This document shows, one piece after another, positions 60,058 through 64,000 of a stretch of 64,000 nt of DNA. Made by a program: the position numbers and the translations under genes. Each line of letters starts with the position of its first letter. The stretch's first letter is position 1. Below the pieces are notes generated by a model. It worked only from the letters and a program-made list of their open reading frames with translations, was not told the origin of the DNA and did no database searches. Where the stretch lies: NCBI RefSeq assembly GCF_000744935.1, contig NZ_JQMW01000009.1, positions 1 through 64,000 on the forward strand, given 5' to 3'. Source of the stretch: Clostridium sp. KNHs214. Its GTDB lineage: Bacteria > Bacillota > Clostridia > Clostridiales > Clostridiaceae.

Positions 60058-60510
60058 CTATTTATTTTTATAAAATTTTAAAAATATAAGTCCTCCCAAA
60101 ATACCACCTAAGGTATCTATAAGAACATCCCTAAATTGACCGCTTCTTCCAGGTACGAAAAGTTGATGAAACTCGTCAGTACAAGCGTATAAGAATACAG
60201 TAAAAACTGCTATTTTGAAACATTTTTTTCTACTGAAATGGTATCTTAAGGCATTGAATAGAAGTATGCATAATATAAAGTACTCTGTAAGATGTCCAGC
60301 CTTTCTTACAATAAAATTAGTAGCTTGTCCTAAGTAACTATTTAAATCTAAACCTATATAATTAAAAATTTCTATGATAAAGCCACTTTTACCATCGGAT
60401 ATATCTGCTGGATCTGCAGAGAACATAAATATTACTATCATCCATAAAATTACCGCAATATAACTTACTATTTTTTTGTATTTAATATTTTTGTTTTGAT
60501 AATTTTTCAT
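60058..60510 (-). CDS. VanZ-family membrane protein
   Basis: A 150-residue minus-strand protein with TAGGAGTG before ATG. Four hydrophobic segments (about 14-29, 66-84, 94-107, 128-146). Motifs of the VanZ family: WMIVIFMFSADPADISDGKS, FIVRKAGHLTEYFILCILLF (the RKxxHxxEYxxL motif), TDEFHQLFVPGRSGQFRDVL and DTLGGILGGL. Members are linked to teicoplanin resistance or envelope functions but most have no known activity. It does not imply glycopeptide resistance here. Confidence 0.88.
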   Translation of the reverse strand: MKNYQNKNIKYKKIVSYIAVILWMIVIFMFSADPADISDGKSGFIIEIFNYIGLDLNSYLGQATNFIVRKAGHLTEYFILCILLFNALRYHFSRKKCFKIAVFTVFLYACTDEFHQLFVPGRSGQFRDVLIDTLGGILGGLIFLKFYKNK

Positions 60511-60588
60511 ATAGCACTCCTAATATAATCAGATTTTAGTGTAATTAAACTTTTGAAATTTAGAACGATATACTTGTTTTTTAGTTAA

Positions 60589-60745
60589 GGTACATGAAAA
60601 GAAATAGCAAGTCAAAGCTGCCAGTATATTTTGTGCCAGACAAGGAAGCAGGTTCCGGCTTTAGTAGGACTAGGGGAGAGTTCTGTTGACGCAGTATGAT
60701 GCAAAATAGACTAGCATACTGATTTAGTATTTACTTGAATGTGCC
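60589..60745 (-). repeat. 157-bp MITE, full-length copy 8
   Basis: GGTACATGAAAAGAAATAGC ... ATTTACTTGAATGTGCC with TAA on both sides (60586-60588, 60746-60748). Confidence 0.92.
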
Positions 60746-61060
60746 TAAGTTACGAGAATAATATATAAAAATAGACTACATATAGTATATACTACAAATA
60801 AAAAAAAATCACGCCATATATTTACAAATGTTTTTTTATAAATCTACTAATCCTAAATTATAAGTGTAAATGGACAAAGATATTTTCTAGTGTTTTGGAA
60901 AATTAGTTTTTGTAAATGGATTATGGGTTATGATATAATTTCTCTATAATATGAGTATGGTGAGGATGAATGTTGGGATGAAGATTATTTCATAGTCTCA
61001 TTAAAGTACCATCATAGTCTCGAAAAATAGACAATTAAAAGAACTTACGGAGGGATAGGA
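60746..61060. other. Non-coding interval before yfcE
   Basis: AT-rich, no ORF. A TATAAT at 60937-60942 may be the -10 of the next gene. Nothing else recognised. Confidence 0.4.
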
Positions 61061-61603
61061 ATGAAATTGTTTTTTATATCAGACATACATGGGTCTAGTT
61101 ATTATTTAAAAAAGGTTTTGGAGATATTTGAAAAGGAACAATGCGATTATCTTGTTATATTAGGAGACCAATTATACCATGGAGCTAGAAATCCATTGCC
61201 AAAGGATTACAATCCAAAAGCGGTTACGGAAATGTTAAACAGTTATAGAGATAAGGTAATAGCAGTAAGAGGCAATTGTGATAGCGAAGTGGATCAGATG
61301 GTTATAAAATATCCTACTATGAGTGATTACAATATAGTGTTGTATGAAGGCAAGAGATTATTTTTAACTCATGGACATATTTATAACAGAGATAATTTAC
61401 CTAATTTGTCTTCTGGAGATGCTATTATATATGGACATACCCATGTGCCAGTGGCAGAGAAACAAGAAAATATATTTGTAATAAATCCGGGGTCTATTAC
61501 TTTCCCTAAGGAAAATACCCCTCATTGCTATGGAATTTTTAAAGAAAATATATTTACTATAAAGACATTAGAGGGTGAAGTTTACAAAGAAATAGAATTA
61601 TAA
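61061..61603 (+). CDS. yfcE: YfcE-type phosphodiesterase
   Basis: A 180-residue protein with GGAGG 9 bases before ATG. Metallophosphoesterase motifs: FFISDIHGSSYYL (D-x-H-G), LVILGDQLYHGARNPLP (GDxxxHG, the YfcE-type loop), VIAVRGNCDSEVDQM (GNCD), LFLTHGHIYN (HGH) and IIYGHTHVPVA (GHTH). The HGxRNPLP loop separates it from the shorter paralogue at 44502 and is typical of E. coli YfcE, a manganese-dependent phosphodiesterase. The natural substrate is unknown. Confidence 0.9.
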   Translation: MKLFFISDIHGSSYYLKKVLEIFEKEQCDYLVILGDQLYHGARNPLPKDYNPKAVTEMLNSYRDKVIAVRGNCDSEVDQMVIKYPTMSDYNIVLYEGKRLFLTHGHIYNRDNLPNLSSGDAIIYGHTHVPVAEKQENIFVINPGSITFPKENTPHCYGIFKENIFTIKTLEGEVYKEIEL

Positions 61604-61840
61604 ATTTCCCGGGAAGCAAATATAAATAAAAACTAGTGAATGTATACTTTGGGTTTTATAGGTTACATCTTTATGAAAGAAGTGAATATACATAAAAATT
61701 AGTGAATGCCCACTAAATTAGAGGGTGAGGATGCTAGTTAGAGATATATATGATTAGAAATTATTAGATTATTAGGATATGGCAGTGGATATTAGTCAGT
61801 GGCTACTGGGGATTAGGGACTAAAAAAGGAGGGTGTCAGT
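61604..61840. other. Spacer with diffuse repeats
   Basis: AAAAACTAGTGAATG (61629-61643) recurs as AAAAATTAGTGAATG (61695-61709), and GATTAG/GGGATTAGG motifs recur toward the next gene. No terminator or ORF is obvious. Confidence 0.35.
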
Positions 61841-62707
61841 TTGGAGGTTATAAAATTTTTGCAGTCTTTTTCTAATCCAGTTTTAGATAAAATTTTTTCA
61901 GGTATAACTATGACTGGAGAGGAGTTTATACCTATAATGGTATTAGCTATTATATTTTGGTGCAGGGATAAAAAGCGTGGATATAAATTGGGTCTTGCAT
62001 TGACATTTAGTATAGTATTCAATGGAGCAATAAAGGATATAGTGAAATCTCCAAGGCCTATAGGTGAAGAAGGAATAAAATCTTTGCGCACTAAAACAGC
62101 AACAGGATATTCTTTTCCAAGTGGACATACTCAAAACATCACAGTTCTATTTTCATGGTTAATGATAGAATTTAAAAACAAATGGCTTAATGTTTTAGGT
62201 GTATTATTAATAATATTAGTAGCCACATCTAGAATGTATTTAGGTGTTCACTGGCCTAAGGACGTAATAGGGGGTATAGCTTTTGGCATAATAAGTGTTC
62301 TAGTTGGAAATTATATATTTGACATAGAAGATATTAGAAAAAGAAATGTTGTTTTTATCTTTTTAATGGTCTTATCTTTAGTGGGAACTGTATTTTTCAA
62401 AAGTACAGACTATTATAAAGCTACTGGAGTATTTTTAGGATTTTTTACAGGATATTTTGTAGAGAGCAGCTATATAAAATTTAGCGTAAAAGCCGCTACT
62501 ACTAAAAATATAGCTAAGATATTATTAGGTCTTGTGGGAGTTATAGCAATAAGAATATTTATGAAGAGAATACTTCCAGCAGATAATTATGGAGATATAT
62601 TAAGATACTTTGCCATGGGTTTTTGGTGTACGGCAGGAGCTCCATATTTGTTTTTAAAGTTTAACTTAGCGGAAAAAGAATTTAAAACTATGAAGAATGT
62701 GAACTAA
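61841..62707 (+). CDS. PAP2-family membrane phosphatase
   Basis: A 288-residue protein starting at TTG (AAAGGAGGG 7 bases upstream). The three PAP2 motifs are intact: K-x6-RP in KDIVKSPRP (about 69-77), PSGH in GYSFPSGHTQ (about 91-100), and SR-x5-H-x3-D in SRMYLGVHWPKDVIGG (about 130-145). At least six hydrophobic helices; a C-terminal extension of three to four further helices (about 165-275) is longer than in minimal PAP2 enzymes. It dephosphorylates lipid phosphates such as undecaprenyl or phosphatidylglycerol phosphate, which one being unclear. Confidence 0.9.
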   Translation: MEVIKFLQSFSNPVLDKIFSGITMTGEEFIPIMVLAIIFWCRDKKRGYKLGLALTFSIVFNGAIKDIVKSPRPIGEEGIKSLRTKTATGYSFPSGHTQNITVLFSWLMIEFKNKWLNVLGVLLIILVATSRMYLGVHWPKDVIGGIAFGIISVLVGNYIFDIEDIRKRNVVFIFLMVLSLVGTVFFKSTDYYKATGVFLGFFTGYFVESSYIKFSVKAATTKNIAKILLGLVGVIAIRIFMKRILPADNYGDILRYFAMGFWCTAGAPYLFLKFNLAEKEFKTMKNVN

Positions 62708-62760
62708 ATGAAAAAGAAGAAAAGTTTATAGAGTAGATATAGACTTTATAAAAAAGAAAA

Positions 62761-62812
62761 AATTAAAAATATAGCATAGAAAAGAGAATTAAAAATATAG
62801 AATAGAAAAGAG
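62761..62812 (+). repeat. 26-bp tandem duplication upstream of the rRNA methyltransferase gene
   Basis: AATTAAAAATATAGCATAGA... (62761-62786) is repeated at 62787-62812 with one base difference. The second unit merges into the ribosome-binding site AGAGGA of the next gene. Confidence 0.7.
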
Positions 62813-62820
62813 GATTGAAT

Positions 62821-63708
62821 ATGCTGGAATTTCAGGATTTGTCTAAATATACCCTAGAGGAAAAGGAAGAAATAATAATAAATAGATATAAAAAACAATT
62901 AAAATTTGCAGGCAAAAAGCATGGAATTGTAAAGAAGATAAGCAGTATTAACAACAACAGCAAGCCTAATCCAGAAAGACTTTGTGTAGTGGAGGGCATA
63001 TGGGGAGTTACTATGCTTTTAGAGCATAATATACGTATAAAGTATCTTTTGGTATGCCCTGAGGATATATATACTGTAGAAGCTCAAAGGCTTATAGATC
63101 AGTGTATAAATATATCTGAAAATTCCTTTGTGGTGTCTAAGAAGGTTTTTGACACTGTCAGTGAAAAAGGAAATGCTCAGGGTCTTTTATGTGTAGGATA
63201 TATGAACAGCTATACTTTTGAGGATATACCTGTAAAGAAGAATAATGTAGTAGCAATTTTAGATGGATTAGAGATTCCGGGAAATGTAGGAACCATACTT
63301 AGAAGTTCTGATGCCACAAAAATAGATGCGGTAATTATAAATAATAGAAAAACCAGATTAAATCATCCCAAATTAATAAGAAGCAGCATGGGAGCATGTT
63401 TTAGCGTACCAATTATAGATAGCAATTTTGAAGAAACCAATAATTGGCTTCGTGAAAAAGGCTTTAAAACTATTTTTACAGATACAGATGCTAAGAATCA
63501 GTATTTTCAACTAGATTATAGTGGAAGAATTGCCATTGTGGTAGGCAGTGAAAGATATGGCATATCTGAAGGCTGGTATCAGGAGGATTATAGTGCTATT
63601 GCCATTCCAATGCTGGGTGATTGTGATTCATTAAATGTGGGCATTGCCACAACTATAGTATTGTATGAATCTGCACTAAAAAATAAGGGGATATTAGTTA
63701 GAAAATAA
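62821..63708 (+). CDS. SpoU/TrmH-family rRNA 2'-O-methyltransferase
   Basis: A 295-residue protein; ATG at 62821 (GAGG 8 bases upstream). N-terminal substrate-binding domain (about 35-115, containing NPERLCVVEGIWGVTMLLEH and VVSKKVFDTVSEKGNAQGLL). The SPOUT domain (about 140-295) has three motifs: LDGLEIPGNVGTILRSSDAT (motif 1), AIVVGSERYGISEGWYQED (motif 2) and IPMLGDCDSLNVGIATTIVL (motif 3). It forms the deep-knot SAM site and methylates a ribose in rRNA or tRNA; the exact nucleotide is not inferable. Followed by an IS1182-like hairpin that may end its transcript. Confidence 0.9.
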   Translation: MLEFQDLSKYTLEEKEEIIINRYKKQLKFAGKKHGIVKKISSINNNSKPNPERLCVVEGIWGVTMLLEHNIRIKYLLVCPEDIYTVEAQRLIDQCINISENSFVVSKKVFDTVSEKGNAQGLLCVGYMNSYTFEDIPVKKNNVVAILDGLEIPGNVGTILRSSDATKIDAVIINNRKTRLNHPKLIRSSMGACFSVPIIDSNFEETNNWLREKGFKTIFTDTDAKNQYFQLDYSGRIAIVVGSERYGISEGWYQEDYSAIAIPMLGDCDSLNVGIATTIVLYESALKNKGILVRK

Positions 63709-63748
63709 TTTAAATCTACATAACATAGCTAACTATTCTCTCTGAAAT

Positions 63749-63852
63749 AAAGGGGCTGTCGCATTAAGAAATTTACATATAATATACTGTTTTGCAAGCT
63801 TAAACTTAACACAATATATTGTAGTATTTATTTTTAGTGCAACAGCCCTTTT
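63749..63852. repeat. IS1182-end-like palindrome (about 104 bp), also a terminator
   Basis: AAGGGGCTGTCGCATTAAGA ... TTTTTAGTGCAACAGCCCTT, imperfect complements over ~40 bp each side, flanked by AAATA and TTTATTT. The GGGGCTGTYGCA end resembles IS1182-family terminal repeats (from memory), so it may be a MITE derived from one. As RNA it forms a strong hairpin followed by a T-rich stretch, placed between the methyltransferase and ung. Confidence 0.65.
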
Positions 63853-63888
63853 ATTTATAATCTTTATTAAATTGTTAAATATTTTTTA

Positions 63889-64000
63889 TTAAATATTTTC
63901 TATCTGCCAATCTACAGGTTCTTTTCCTATACTTTTTAGAAAGCTATTAGTTTTAGAAAATGGCCTGCTGCCAAAGAAACCTCTTGATGCAGAAAGAGGA
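63889..64000 (-). CDS. ung: Uracil-DNA glycosylase, C-terminal part (partial)
   Basis: The minus strand reads [20 protein letters not shown], then [16 protein letters not shown] and a stop at 63889-63891. The SPLSAxRGFFG-x2-FSxTN block and the WQI end are diagnostic of family 1 uracil-DNA glycosylase, with the preceding catalytic HPSP just outside the window. It removes uracil from DNA in base-excision repair. Confidence 0.88.
   Translation of the reverse strand, partial: PLSASRGFFGSRPFSKTNSFLKSIGKEPVDWQIENI

Noticed and set aside
60058-60510. VanZ-family gene as evidence of glycopeptide resistance
   Set aside because: No vanS/R/H/A/X genes nearby; VanZ-like proteins are widespread without resistance.

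Overview
The window is about 29-30% G+C. Ribosome-binding sites are strong (AGGAGG type), TTG and GTG starts are frequent, and the chromosomal genes read as clostridial. Gene content and order (pcrA-ligA-gatCAB, a large tRNA array, sigma-54 regulators, germination and cell-wall genes) point to a Clostridium of the C. botulinum / C. sporogenes kind. That species-level placement is from memory of the families, not from a search.

Region 1 (1-9.3 kb) is accessory DNA. It starts with the end of a phage structural region, an Mrr-like nuclease gene in the position of prophage cargo, and a lysis cassette (BhlA/UviB-like protein, amidase endolysin, holin-like protein). Next come iteron-like tandem repeats, a divergent ribbon-helix-helix repressor gene, a Rep-like gene and a ParM/ParR segregation pair, which together resemble the maintenance module of a plasmid-like phage. 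A group II intron with its maturase follows, then two small frameshifted genes.

Region 2 (9.3-16.6 kb) holds a GNAT acetyltransferase, an ABC exporter, a wrecked tnpB, a TetR gene beside a stump of oleate hydratase, a collapsed metallo-beta-lactamase-like gene and an OppA lipoprotein.

Region 3 (16.6-45 kb) is mostly core chromosome: an MMPL exporter with an xxxLxxG heptad protein, pgi, a UPF0178 protein, a TRIC-like channel, a ROK sugar kinase, a seven-repeat Y_Y_Y-like protein, a lytic transglycosylase, a pseudouridine synthase, yerC, pcrA, ligA, gatCAB, an orphan 464-residue protein, rdgB and a phosphodiesterase.

Region 4 (45-48.5 kb) is a 22-tRNA array built by segmental duplication. The last gene, tRNA-Arg(TCG), is followed by the eroded 3' end of a tyrosine integrase gene and other phage debris.

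Region 5 (48.5-64 kb) has a sigma-54 activator beside a CoA-transferase with a -24/-12 promoter and twin upstream palindromes. It also carries a LysM-CAP protein, a polysaccharide deacetylase, an IS701-like element, a GerMN lipoprotein, an M29 aminopeptidase, a VanZ protein, yfcE, a PAP2 protein, an rRNA methyltransferase and the 3' end of ung.

The most unusual signal lies between genes. (i) Two 340-bp elements in opposite orientation (23825-24164 and 24808-25147) contain roughly 235-bp hairpins whose arms differ in sequence but have changed in a base-pair-preserving way. (ii) A palindromic 157-bp MITE has five full-length, two internally deleted and one truncated copy. Six of the seven copies with both ends are flanked by, or retain, a TAA/TTA target duplication. 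In two cases the duplicated TAA is the stop codon of pcrA or gatC, and one copy splits the gatC-gatA operon. (iii) Two other palindromic families occur (an IS1182-end-like hairpin and an ATTATGAAATTT element). There is also a candidate C-rich small RNA at about 32864-32940.
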